In this document: one piece after another, positions 1 to 7,921 of the stretch
How the letters are laid out: each line of letters begins with the position of its first letter
Position numbering within the stretch: the stretch's first letter is position 1
The notes under the pieces: model-generated
Told to the model about the DNA's origin: nothing
What the model saw: the letters and a program-made list of their open reading frames with translations, nothing else
The model's database searches: none
Translations under genes and position numbers: made by a program
Assembly (NCBI RefSeq): GCF_000412995.1
Contig: NZ_KE332512.1
Coordinates: 848,092 to 912,091, forward strand
Direction: 5' to 3'
DNA from: Treponema vincentii F0403
GTDB taxonomy: Bacteria; Spirochaetota; Spirochaetia; Treponematales; Treponemataceae
Length of the DNA stretch: 64,000 bases

Positions 1-660
1 GGCCTTGGTAAGATAGCTGCCGTCCTCTAGCCGCAGCGTTAAAAGCCCTGCATAGGTCAAATACATTTTAGAGATAATCTCGCCGGTTTTAATTGCGTGC
101 TGCGTGTTGTCCCGCTCCGCTCCGTTAATCCCTAAAATAAAGGTTGCCGACAGCTCCATTCCCGCATCCTTCACCTTGTGGGAAAGTTTGATCAGTTCCG
201 CCGCCGTCGTACCCTTGCGGATAAACTTCAACGTTTCATCGTCGCCGCTTTCCACACCGAGATACAACAGCGTCAATCCCTTTGAGGCTAAAAGCTTTAA
301 TTCTTCCGGAGTCTTCTGCCTGATATTGAGATGGGTCGCATAGCAGGACACCCGTTTGCACTGCGGAATAACGGCGGCAACCGCATCCAGCACTGCTGCC
401 AAGTATTCCGTCGGAGCGGTTAACGCATCGCCGTCCGCTAAAAACACCTTATCGATATGGCGGTAGTGCTCGGCAAACATTACAAGTTCCTGCTTCACCG
501 TCTCAATCGGTTTGATATGGAATTTCTTTGTCTGATACATTCCGCAAAAGACGCAGCGGTTATACGAACAGCCGATCGTTACCTGTAGGATTAAAGAATA
601 AGCTTCGCTCGGCGGACGATACAGCGGATAATCGTAAGGATCGTAAAGAGTATAGTTCAT
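1..660 (-). CDS. Radical SAM protein, partial (C-terminal end outside window)
   Basis: The gene reads off the left edge; about 220 N-terminal residues are visible from an ATG at 660. Cys31, Cys36 and Cys39 form a CX4CX2C cluster in the order GCSYNRCVFCGMY, which binds the 4Fe-4S cluster of radical SAM enzymes. The spacing is CX4CX2C rather than CX3CX2C, as in some COG1032-type members. LYLGVESGDDETL further on resembles the SAM-binding barrel strand typical of HemN/Elp3-like barrels. The substrate cannot be told. The start is 6 nt after the TSUP permease stop, so the two are probably co-transcribed. Confident for the superfamily, not for function. Confidence 0.85.
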   Translation of the reverse strand, partial: MNYTLYDPYDYPLYRPPSEAYSLILQVTIGCSYNRCVFCGMYQTKKFHIKPIETVKQELVMFAEHYRHIDKVFLADGDALTAPTEYLAAVLDAVAAVIPQCKRVSCYATHLNIRQKTPEELKLLASKGLTLLYLGVESGDDETLKFIRKGTTAAELIKLSHKVKDAGMELSATFILGINGAERDNTQHAIKTGEIISKMYLTYAGLLTLRLEDGSYLTKA

Positions 661-666
661 AGGCTC

Positions 667-1449
667 TTATGAAAAAACCAAGGTTCCGAAAACATCGTAA
701 AAGAGCTTTCCGAACAACAGTATGATGACGCAGATCATCAAGGGTTTGATAAAGGCTGTGCCTTTTTTTATTGCGAAGCCTGCTCCGATATAATTTCCGA
801 TTATACCGAATACGGCGGCGGGAACCGCGATGGAATAGATCACTTTGTTGCCGAATATGACGGCGATGAGCGATGCATAGTTCGATGCAAGGTTCAATAT
901 CTTGGCATTACCGGAAGCGGTTTTAAGGTCGTACTTCATCCATGCGGAGAAAACGATAATAGCGATGGTTCCCGTTCCGGGGCCGATCAGTCCGTCATAG
1001 AATCCGATAACGGAACCGGCGCCGGCCGCCAAGAGGAAGGCCTTCTTTTTGGGTATACCGGCCGACTGATTCTCGGTACCGAAATCCCGTTTTAACAGTA
1101 AAAGAACGGCGACAATCGGGAGAACGACAACCAATGCGGTTTTAAGCGTTTCCTGATTAATCATCAGCGCCAATCTTGTACCGAGATATGAAAATAAAAC
1201 CGAACACACCGCGGAAATTGCGGCAACCTGCCAGTCGACCGCTCCGTTTTTAAAAAAGCGTGCTGCGGAAAGCGTCGTACCGCACGCCGCAGAAAATTTG
1301 TTACATCCGATTGCCGTATGGGGAGGAAGCCCGACAAAAAGATAGGCAGGCAGCGAAATTAACCCTCCGCCTCCTGCAGCGGAATCGACAAAGCCCGCCA
1401 AAAAAACAAAAAACCATAGAAACAAAAGCGCCCAAATACTTAACTGCAT
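667..1449 (-). CDS. TSUP (TauE/SafE) family membrane permease
   Basis: A 260-residue polytopic membrane protein. It opens with a hydrophobic helix followed by FVDSAAGGGGLISLPAYL, the glycine-rich first motif of the sulfite/organosulfonate exporter (TSUP) family. A matching second-half motif (GFYDGLIGPGTGT, around residue 150) gives the usual inverted repeat of two four-helix halves. It probably moves a small anion or sulfur compound across the inner membrane; the substrate is unknown. An AGGAT lies about 7 nt before the ATG at 1449. It is followed 6 nt later by the radical SAM gene. Confidence 0.88.
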   Translation of the reverse strand: MQLSIWALLFLWFFVFLAGFVDSAAGGGGLISLPAYLFVGLPPHTAIGCNKFSAACGTTLSAARFFKNGAVDWQVAAISAVCSVLFSYLGTRLALMINQETLKTALVVVLPIVAVLLLLKRDFGTENQSAGIPKKKAFLLAAGAGSVIGFYDGLIGPGTGTIAIIVFSAWMKYDLKTASGNAKILNLASNYASLIAVIFGNKVIYSIAVPAAVFGIIGNYIGAGFAIKKGTAFIKPLMICVIILLFGKLFYDVFGTLVFS

Positions 1450-1544
1450 GGACTTATCCTATCATCATTTTGATGCTTTGTATATGACATATCCCGGGCA
1501 AACGCATCTTAATACTGATCGCACAATTATTGGCAAAAAGAGCA

Positions 1545-1572
1545 TTGACATTTATCATTTTACCGGTAAAAT
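1545..1572 (+). promoter_or_regulatory. Strong promoter of the mraZ division operon
   Basis: TTGACA at 1545-1550 and TAAAAT at 1567-1572 are separated by 16 nt, close to a consensus vegetative promoter. The predicted transcript would begin near 1579, just where the 10-bp MraZ-type boxes start. The spacer and -10 lie inside the 30-bp palindrome at 1550-1579. Confidence 0.7.
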
Positions 1573-1579
1573 GATAAAT
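1550..1579. promoter_or_regulatory. 30-bp perfect palindrome over the mraZ promoter (candidate operator)
   Basis: The two 15-nt halves, meeting at ACCGGT (between 1564 and 1565), are exact reverse complements. The palindrome covers the last base of the -35, the whole spacer and the -10, so a bound dimeric protein would block RNA polymerase. This is distinct from the MraZ boxes that follow. No regulator is identified. Confidence 0.6.
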
Positions 1580-1625
1580 AGTGGGTGAAAGTGGGGGAAA
1601 GTAGGTAAAAGTGGAAAAAAGTGTG
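1580..1625 (+). promoter_or_regulatory. Five 10-bp direct repeats, MraZ-binding-box type
   Basis: Units beginning AGTG (AGTA in the third) start at 1580, 1590, 1600, 1610 and 1620, an exact 10-nt period. MraZ is known to bind direct TGGGN / AAAGTG-type repeats at this period upstream of its own operon. Here the array lies downstream of the predicted start site and runs through the ribosome-binding site and both candidate GTG start codons of mraZ. Confidence 0.75.
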
Positions 1626-2060
1626 TTTTCGGGAGAGTATAATAATACGCTTGATGAAAAGGGGCGTATTATGTTTCCTGCAAAACTACGCTGTTTACTG
1701 CCGGGCTCACAAGTAGTGATTACCCGTGGAATTGACCGCTGCCTATGGATATTTTCTCCTGAAGAATGGGCATTGCTATCCGAAAAAGTTATGCAATCCG
1801 CTTCGTTGTTTCAGGCAAATTCCCGTCTTATCTTGCGCCGGCTTATCGCTCCGGCACAGGAAATAGACATCGATAAGGCGGGACGTGTTTCAATTCCCCA
1901 AAGTTTACGTGAATACGCGCAGCTTGAAAAAGACTGCGTGCTATTGGGCATCAACCGCTATCTCGAATTATGGGATGCGGACGAATATCGAGCTTATCTG
2001 GAGGGAAGCGAGGCGGATTTCCATCAAGCAAGCGAGGACTTGGGGCTTATTCGTTTTTAA
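1611..2060 (+). CDS. mraZ: MraZ, transcriptional regulator of the division cluster
   Basis: 149 residues with the MraZ N-terminus FSGEYNNTLDEKGRIMFPAK and the repeated second AbrB-like half with DKAGRVSIPQSLREY. MraZ forms a ring that binds direct repeats upstream of dcw operons and usually represses them. It is the first gene of the operon. The start is uncertain: GTG at 1611 is given, but a GTG at 1623 would yield the more usual MFSGEY start. Both codons lie within the box array, so binding of MraZ would cover its own start region. Confidence 0.92.
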   Translation: MEKSVFSGEYNNTLDEKGRIMFPAKLRCLLPGSQVVITRGIDRCLWIFSPEEWALLSEKVMQSASLFQANSRLILRRLIAPAQEIDIDKAGRVSIPQSLREYAQLEKDCVLLGINRYLELWDADEYRAYLEGSEADFHQASEDLGLIRF

Positions 2061-2065
2061 CATGT

Positions 2066-3013
2066 ATGAACTTTGTACACACACCGGTTTTATTACAAGA
2101 ATGCCTGCAGCTGCTTGCCCCGGAAACACCGGATCCGCTTCTTATCGACGGAACCCTCGGCGAAGGCGGTCATAGCGAAGCCTTTTTAAACCGCTTTCCG
2201 CAATTAAAAGTCATCGGCATCGATGCCGACCCCGCCATTCAAGCAAAGGCCAAAGTACGGCTTGCCCCGTTCGGTAACCGTGTACGGTTTTTTTTAGGCT
2301 GGTCGGATGATTTTTTCGATCAATATCCTCAGGATAATCCTGCGCCTTCGCTCATATTATTTGATCTCGGAATCTCTCTCTTCCATTATACAGAATCGAA
2401 ACGCGGCTTTTCGTTCAGCGCCGACGAACCGCTCGACATGCGGATCAATCCGGATGAATCGCTGACGGCCGCAGATATCGTCAACACCTACAGCGAGAAA
2501 AAGCTGGCGGATGTATTGTACCTCTACGCGGAAGAACGTTTTTCGCGGCCGATTGCCCGTGCTGTCGTTGCGGAACGGGAAAAACACCCTTTTACGGAAG
2601 CGCGGCAGTTAAGTGAAACCGTATTCCATGCCGTTCCCGCCCGTTTTCGGCACGGCCCCATACACCCTGCAACCAAAACCTTCCAAGCGCTGCGGATTGC
2701 CGTTAACAGCGAACTCGACCGGCTGCCGCGCCTGCTCGAAAAAGCCTTTGCGTGCCTTGCCGAAGGGGGAAAAATGGGCGTTATCTCCTTTCATTCACTG
2801 GAAGACCGCATCGTCAAACTTTTTTTTAGAGACCTTGCAAAAAGCTGTATTTGCCCGCCTGAAATGCCGATATGTACATGTGGAGGTATGCCCCGTGCCG
2901 CTTTGCTTACCAAAAAGCCGGTCGGCCCCTCTGCCGAAGAGACTGCCGCGAATGCACCGTCCCGCAGTGCCCGTCTCCGTGTCATCAAGAAGCTTTCTTT
3001 GAGGAGGTCTTAA
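2066..3013 (+). CDS. rsmH: 16S rRNA m4C1402 N4-methyltransferase RsmH (MraW)
   Basis: 315 residues from ATG 2066 (MNFVHTPVLLQECLQLL), matching the family start and length; reading upstream into mraZ adds only unrelated residues. DGTLGEGGHSEAFL near residue 33 is the SAM-binding loop, and GVISFHSLEDRIVKLFF is the conserved C-terminal motif. It methylates C1402 of 16S rRNA in the ribosomal P site together with RsmI. It starts 5 nt after the mraZ stop and is followed at once by ftsL. Confidence 0.95.
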   Translation: MNFVHTPVLLQECLQLLAPETPDPLLIDGTLGEGGHSEAFLNRFPQLKVIGIDADPAIQAKAKVRLAPFGNRVRFFLGWSDDFFDQYPQDNPAPSLILFDLGISLFHYTESKRGFSFSADEPLDMRINPDESLTAADIVNTYSEKKLADVLYLYAEERFSRPIARAVVAEREKHPFTEARQLSETVFHAVPARFRHGPIHPATKTFQALRIAVNSELDRLPRLLEKAFACLAEGGKMGVISFHSLEDRIVKLFFRDLAKSCICPPEMPICTCGGMPRAALLTKKPVGPSAEETAANAPSRSARLRVIKKLSLRRS

Positions 3014-3018
3014 CCGAT

Positions 3019-3300
3019 ATGAAACGCCTTGCCGCTTTGATTCTTACCGTAAGCATTCCGTACTTATTTTTCTTAACCGTTAAACAATCGCAGGTCTATA
3101 ATGCGCTTGAACGCGAAGTAAATGCATATAACGATGAGCAAAACCGTCTCATCGCAGAAAATAAACGGAAGATTTCGGCTATTTCCATCCTCTCCAAACC
3201 GCAGCGAATTGAAAAAATCGCCGTTGAAGAATTGAATATGCAAAAAGCGGATTCCTCTCAAATCATCCGTATCTCCTTAGATAAAGAAAAGAAGGGATAA
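3019..3300 (+). CDS. ftsL: FtsL-like small divisome membrane protein
   Basis: 93 residues: one N-terminal membrane helix (LAALILTVSIPYLFFLTV), then a short charged region with heptad character (YNALEREVNAYNDEQNRLIAENKRK). This is the FtsL architecture, a bitopic coiled-coil protein that works with FtsB and FtsQ. Sequence alone is weak, so the call rests on topology, size and position between rsmH and murF. The start ATG 3019 follows GGAGG at 3002-3006. No ftsI/pbp gene follows, which is unusual for dcw clusters generally. Confidence 0.75.
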   Translation: MKRLAALILTVSIPYLFFLTVKQSQVYNALEREVNAYNDEQNRLIAENKRKISAISILSKPQRIEKIAVEELNMQKADSSQIIRISLDKEKKG

Positions 3301-3304
3301 CACC

Positions 3305-4696
3305 ATGCTGCTGGGATTCGAGGCGCTCTGCACGGCTGTCGCAGGCACATTTATTTGCAATTATTCTCATTACGCAGGTTTCAATTCCGTTACGACGGAT
3401 AGCAGAACCGTGAATCCCCATGCTCTTTTTATTCCCCTGCGCGGTATGCAGCAGGACGGACATCGCTATATCGAACAAGCCTTGCAACAAGGGGCTGATT
3501 GTGTCCTTGCCGATGCAGCACACCTCGACATTCAAGAGAACGCTCAGCATATTCTCGTTCTCTGCAAAAGATATGAGGCTACCTGTATCCGTGTTGAACA
3601 CACGTTAAAAGCATTGCAGGATGCTGCGGCCGCCTATCTGGAGCGATTTCCGCAGCTGCTTAAAATCGGGGTAACCGGTTCAAACGGTAAAACGACGACG
3701 AAAGAACTTCTTGCATCCATATTTGCACAGAAATACCGCACTGTAAAAAACGAAGGCAACCTCAATTCGGAAACAGGCTTGCCGCTGTCGGTTTTTACCA
3801 TAACAAAAGAGCATGAAGTAGGCATTTTTGAGCTCGGTATGAATCGGAAGGGAGAAATTGCGGAGCTTGCCGCAGTCCTGAAACCGAACATTGCGGTTAT
3901 CACCAATATCGGTACCGCACACATCGGAATGCTCGGTTCTAAAGACGCTATCGCTCAAGAAAAAAAACACATTTTTTCCTGTTTTGATGAAACCTCCGTC
4001 GGATTCGTCCCCGCTCAGGATAAGTATGCGGAGTTCTTACAAGACGTGCCGCACGGAAAAATAGTTACTTATAGCGCTGATCCCGACGCTTATACCCTTG
4101 AAGGACTCTCAGGCGCTGAGATACGGTATAAAGGGGAAACCATCCACTTACCGCTTCCGGGCAAACACAATGTGCACAACGCCTTTGCCGCGATTGCTGT
4201 TGCGGAATACTGCAAAATCCCGCTGCAGTCGATAAAAGCGGGCATCGAACAGATGCAGGCGCTATTCGGAAGATCGCAAATTATCCGCGGGCCGGTAACC
4301 TACCTGCTCGATTGCTATAACGCCAATCCCGATTCCATGAATGCAGGGCTTGCGCTCTGCGCCAATATCCGAGTAAGCGGCAAAAAGATTTATGTCCTTG
4401 CCTCGATGAAAGAACTTGGTTTTGAATCTCATGAAGCGCACAAAGCCGTATGTGCAGCAGCTTTCGATTCCGATGCCGACGCATTATTTTTTTTCGGCAG
4501 AGAGATGTGTATGGCAGCCATCGAGCAAGAAAACGCTGCAAACAAACCTTTTTTCTGCTTTACGGAAGGCTATGCCGATAAACTTCGCGACACGTTAGAC
4601 GGCTTATTAAAACGAAATGATTTTGTATTCCTGAAAGGATCCCGCAGCCTTGAACTGGAGCAGTTTGAACCGATTCTGAAAAAGGAGCGGGTATGA
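3305..4696 (+). CDS. murF: UDP-MurNAc-tripeptide--D-Ala-D-Ala ligase MurF
   Basis: 463 residues, normal for MurF. GVTGSNGKTTTKELL around residue 121 is the Mur-ligase ATP loop. FELGMNRKGEI, NIGTAHIGMLGS, KHNVHNAFAAIA and LLDCYNANPDSMNAGL are the later Mur motifs, the last typical of MurF. It adds D-Ala-D-Ala to the UDP-linked tripeptide in the cytoplasm, completing the peptidoglycan pentapeptide. It starts 4 nt after ftsL, and its stop overlaps the start of ftsW. Confidence 0.95.
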   Translation: MLLGFEALCTAVAGTFICNYSHYAGFNSVTTDSRTVNPHALFIPLRGMQQDGHRYIEQALQQGADCVLADAAHLDIQENAQHILVLCKRYEATCIRVEHTLKALQDAAAAYLERFPQLLKIGVTGSNGKTTTKELLASIFAQKYRTVKNEGNLNSETGLPLSVFTITKEHEVGIFELGMNRKGEIAELAAVLKPNIAVITNIGTAHIGMLGSKDAIAQEKKHIFSCFDETSVGFVPAQDKYAEFLQDVPHGKIVTYSADPDAYTLEGLSGAEIRYKGETIHLPLPGKHNVHNAFAAIAVAEYCKIPLQSIKAGIEQMQALFGRSQIIRGPVTYLLDCYNANPDSMNAGLALCANIRVSGKKIYVLASMKELGFESHEAHKAVCAAAFDSDADALFFFGREMCMAAIEQENAANKPFFCFTEGYADKLRDTLDGLLKRNDFVFLKGSRSLELEQFEPILKKERV

Positions 4697-5829
4697 TGCA
4701 GCACACTATCACCGTTGAAAAGAACATCAACCGCGACCGGTACAGCTTCACATTTATTCTACTCGTGCTCATCATGGCAGGCATCGGCATTGCAGTGCTC
4801 TATTCGGGTTCCCTTCATTACGCCGAACGATTCTTTGACGACCCTTCGTATTTTCTGGTACGCCAATTCCGCAACCTCATTGCAGGAAGTATCGGCCTCA
4901 TTTTTTTTTCATTTTTCAGTTTTGACCGTTTACGGAAACTCCTCCCCTATCTGTTGATATGCGGTTTTATCTTTTTGTTACTTCCCTTTATTCCGGGAAT
5001 CGCCTCGCCGCGGAACGGTGCCAGCCGCTGGATTTCCATCGGAGGATTCAGCTTACAGCCGTCCGAGTTTATTAAACTTTTACTCATTGTCTTTCTTGCA
5101 AACTTTTTCGATAAAAAAGCGGATCAATTGGACGCACCACTGATTTCCATATTGCCGCCTTTTTTTATAACGGCGATCTTTGTATTGCTGGTATACCTTG
5201 AAAGCGATTTTTCGAGCGCCATTTTTTTGATGCTCATTTTTATGATCATGTTTTTTGCCGCAGGGGGACCGCTGCTATGGTTCCTCAAAGGCTTGATCGT
5301 TACCATCCCTTGCGCAGCCCTGATGGTCGTTACTTCAACCTACCGGATGAAGCGCGTGCTGTCCTTTATCTCTCCCGATAGCGACCCGCTCGATACGGGC
5401 TATCAAATTAACGCAGCCCTCGAAGCGCTTGCAAGCAGCGGGCTTTACGGCACGGGGATAGGGAACGGCGTGCATAAAATTTCGAGCGTACCGGAAATAT
5501 ATTCCGATTTTATTTTTGTTGCGTGGGCCGAAGAAATGGGCTTTTTAGGTGTATGCGGATACCTTGCGCTCTTGCTTACCTTTACCGCAGTAGCCTACCT
5601 CATTGCATTTTCGTGTAAAGACCGTTTCGGCTGCTATGTTGCCTTCGGAGCAGCTTCCGCAATTATCCTTCAATCCTTTTTAAACTTAGGGGTTGTTGTC
5701 CGTCTGCTGCCTGCCACCGGTATTCCGCTCCCCTTTTTCTCATTCGGAGGATCTTCGCTTATCACAACACTCTGCCTCTGCGGACTGATTATAAATGTTT
5801 CAAGCTATTCAAAAAGGAGTGCCTCATAA
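4693..5829 (+). CDS. ftsW: FtsW, septal peptidoglycan polymerase (SEDS family)
   Basis: 378 residues with about ten membrane helices. LQPSEFIKLLLIVFLANFF, ESDFSSAIFL, SDPLDTGYQINAALEAL and TGIPLPFFSFGGSSL are SEDS-family signatures, and position in the division cluster favours FtsW over RodA. It polymerises lipid II at the septum with a class B PBP, but no such gene is in this cluster. The ATG at 4693 overlaps the murF stop; the stop TAA overlaps the ftsQ start. Confidence 0.93.
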   Translation: MMQHTITVEKNINRDRYSFTFILLVLIMAGIGIAVLYSGSLHYAERFFDDPSYFLVRQFRNLIAGSIGLIFFSFFSFDRLRKLLPYLLICGFIFLLLPFIPGIASPRNGASRWISIGGFSLQPSEFIKLLLIVFLANFFDKKADQLDAPLISILPPFFITAIFVLLVYLESDFSSAIFLMLIFMIMFFAAGGPLLWFLKGLIVTIPCAALMVVTSTYRMKRVLSFISPDSDPLDTGYQINAALEALASSGLYGTGIGNGVHKISSVPEIYSDFIFVAWAEEMGFLGVCGYLALLLTFTAVAYLIAFSCKDRFGCYVAFGAASAIILQSFLNLGVVVRLLPATGIPLPFFSFGGSSLITTLCLCGLIINVSSYSKRSAS

Positions 5830-6668
5830 TGTCTGATATTATCGGCGTACAAAACCGCACATATACCGAATCGCTTCCATCTCCTCAGACCGTAAAAAAA
5901 ACCAAGGGAAGGCAATTTCTTAAAATTGTTATTCTGCTGATGCTGTTGTTTTTAGCAGGCGACTTAGTATATTATCTTTTTATCGTGCCGTTTAATTCAA
6001 CGGCGAAGATACAGCTTTCAGGCCTCGACACTATTCGCGAAGCGGATCTAAAAAAAGCAGCCGGCCTAACCGGAATGGAAAAATGGGGAAAAATCGATAA
6101 GGATGTTTTATTGCATCGGATTACAAGCTACCCCGTCGTTGCGGAAGCGCGTGTCGTTAAAAAATATCCGGACAAGGTGCTGATTGATATAACCGAACGG
6201 AAACCGGTCGGCGTATTGCTTGCAACGGTGGGCGGCCGCACTGTCCCGATGGAAATAGATAAAACGGGAACAGTGTTCAAAGTTGCTTCCCAAAAAGATC
6301 CTCAAACCCTGCCTATTATCAGCGGCCTTTCTTTTCAGACGATACGGGCGGGGATGAAGGTGCACAAACGGCTCGTACCGCTCTTTAAGCAGCTGGATAT
6401 TCTGCAGAAAAAAAATCCGGCCTTACTCAGCGAAATTTCCGAGATGAAGATCGAACAGAAAAAATACGGCGGGTTTGACCTCATCCTGTATCCGGTACGA
6501 ACGCAAGTTAAGGTACATACTGAAGGCACATTGAATGAGGAAAAATTACAGTATATGATATTAGCCTTGGATGTCATACGGGAACTTGATCTTAACGCAA
6601 AGATTGAGGAGTTGGATGTACGGGGAGGAACTGCTTCCTACCGTTTAAGAGGGGAAACCGATGAGTGA
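5829..6668 (+). CDS. ftsQ: FtsQ/DivIB-type divisome protein with POTRA domain
   Basis: 279 residues: a cytoplasmic tail of about 35 residues, one membrane helix (LKIVILLMLLFLAGDLVYYLFIV), then a POTRA-like domain (IQLSGLDTIREADLKKAAGL ... YPVVAEARVVKKYPDKVLIDITERKPVG) and a periplasmic beta domain. FtsQ links the early and late divisome through FtsB/FtsL. It overlaps ftsW by one base at its start and ftsA by eight bases at its end, implying translational coupling. Confidence 0.88.
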   Translation: MSDIIGVQNRTYTESLPSPQTVKKTKGRQFLKIVILLMLLFLAGDLVYYLFIVPFNSTAKIQLSGLDTIREADLKKAAGLTGMEKWGKIDKDVLLHRITSYPVVAEARVVKKYPDKVLIDITERKPVGVLLATVGGRTVPMEIDKTGTVFKVASQKDPQTLPIISGLSFQTIRAGMKVHKRLVPLFKQLDILQKKNPALLSEISEMKIEQKKYGGFDLILYPVRTQVKVHTEGTLNEEKLQYMILALDVIRELDLNAKIEELDVRGGTASYRLRGETDE

Positions 6669-7905
6669 TGTCATAGTCGGATTGGATATAGGCACCAGCG
6701 CAATCAGAGCCGTTGTCGCTGAAAAACTCGAAACAGGCGTACTGCAAATTATCGGTGTGGGAACCGGCGTTTCGCAAGGCTTACGGAAAGGAACCGTTGT
6801 CAATATCGAAAAGACCGTACAGGGAATTCACGCAGCGGTAGAAGCTGCAGAGATGATGTCCGGCGTGGAAATTACTCACTGCATCACCGGAATAGGCGGT
6901 ACCCATATCGAAGGGATTAATTCCCGCGGCATCGTCGCCGTTACCGATAAAGGAAAGGGAAACCGCGAAATAGACCAACAGGATATTGACCGTGTGATAG
7001 AGGCTGCAAAGGCTGTTGTGATTCCGATGGATAGACGGGTTATGCATGTTATCCCCCAATCGTATATTGTCGACGATCAGCGCGGTATTGCGGATCCGCA
7101 CAATGTCATCGGCGTCCGTATCGAAGCGGAAGTACATATTATTACCGGATCGGTTACCTGCATCAAAAACATCGTAGACTGCGTAAAGCGGGCTAATTTA
7201 CAGGTTGATGCGCCGATGTACCACGGCTTAGCTGCCGTAGAATCCGTTATGACGCAGGAAGAACAGGAACTCGGTTCGGTGCTTATCGACATCGGCGGAG
7301 GAACAACCGATATTGTGGTAATGTCGGGCGGAGCGCCGGTACTGACCACGGTGCTGCCGGTGGGCGGAAGCCACGCTACAAACGATTTGGCGATTGTAAA
7401 AGGGCTTTCTACCGAAACCGCCGAAAAAATAAAGATAACCGACGGGTGCTGTTGGCAGCCGCTTATGGATGACAATAAATCGGTACTGATTTCCGCACCG
7501 GGCGGACGGGCGCCTATACAGATTGAAAAAGCGGATATATGCGATATTCTGCAAGCCCGCATGGCGGAAATTTTTACGATGGCAAAGGATAAAATCGCAC
7601 CGGCGGCTGCTTCAAACCGGTTTGCAGGTAATGTAATTCTCTGCGGCGGCGGTTCGCTTATGCCCGGCGCTACGGAACTTGCCTCGGAAATCTTCGGCAC
7701 GCCTGCAGTACGGTTAGGTATTCCGGGAACATTCGGCGGTTTAACGGGAGAATACCGCAGTCCGGAATTTGCAGCCGTGCTCGGACTGATTTTATCTCAG
7801 TATAAACAGCACAGTCCCGTAGGAGAAGAAAAAAATAAAATTGAAGCCGATTCGGGTAAACTTGTCGGTAAAATAAAAGGTTTTTGGAAAAACTTATTTG
7901 AATAA
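6661..7905 (+). CDS. ftsA: FtsA, actin-like anchor of the Z ring
   Basis: 414 residues. GLDIGTSAIRAVVAE is the phosphate-1 motif, VLIDIGGGTTDIVVM the phosphate-2 motif and NVILCGGGSLMPGATELA the adenosine motif of the actin fold. The C-terminus (GKIKGFWKNLFE) is an amphipathic membrane-targeting helix, as in other FtsA proteins. It tethers FtsZ to the membrane and signals to the divisome. The ATG lies inside the end of ftsQ; ftsZ follows after 16 nt. Confidence 0.95.
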   Translation: MSDVIVGLDIGTSAIRAVVAEKLETGVLQIIGVGTGVSQGLRKGTVVNIEKTVQGIHAAVEAAEMMSGVEITHCITGIGGTHIEGINSRGIVAVTDKGKGNREIDQQDIDRVIEAAKAVVIPMDRRVMHVIPQSYIVDDQRGIADPHNVIGVRIEAEVHIITGSVTCIKNIVDCVKRANLQVDAPMYHGLAAVESVMTQEEQELGSVLIDIGGGTTDIVVMSGGAPVLTTVLPVGGSHATNDLAIVKGLSTETAEKIKITDGCCWQPLMDDNKSVLISAPGGRAPIQIEKADICDILQARMAEIFTMAKDKIAPAAASNRFAGNVILCGGGSLMPGATELASEIFGTPAVRLGIPGTFGGLTGEYRSPEFAAVLGLILSQYKQHSPVGEEKNKIEADSGKLVGKIKGFWKNLFE

Positions 7906-7921
7906 AGGGGAGGGGAAAAAT

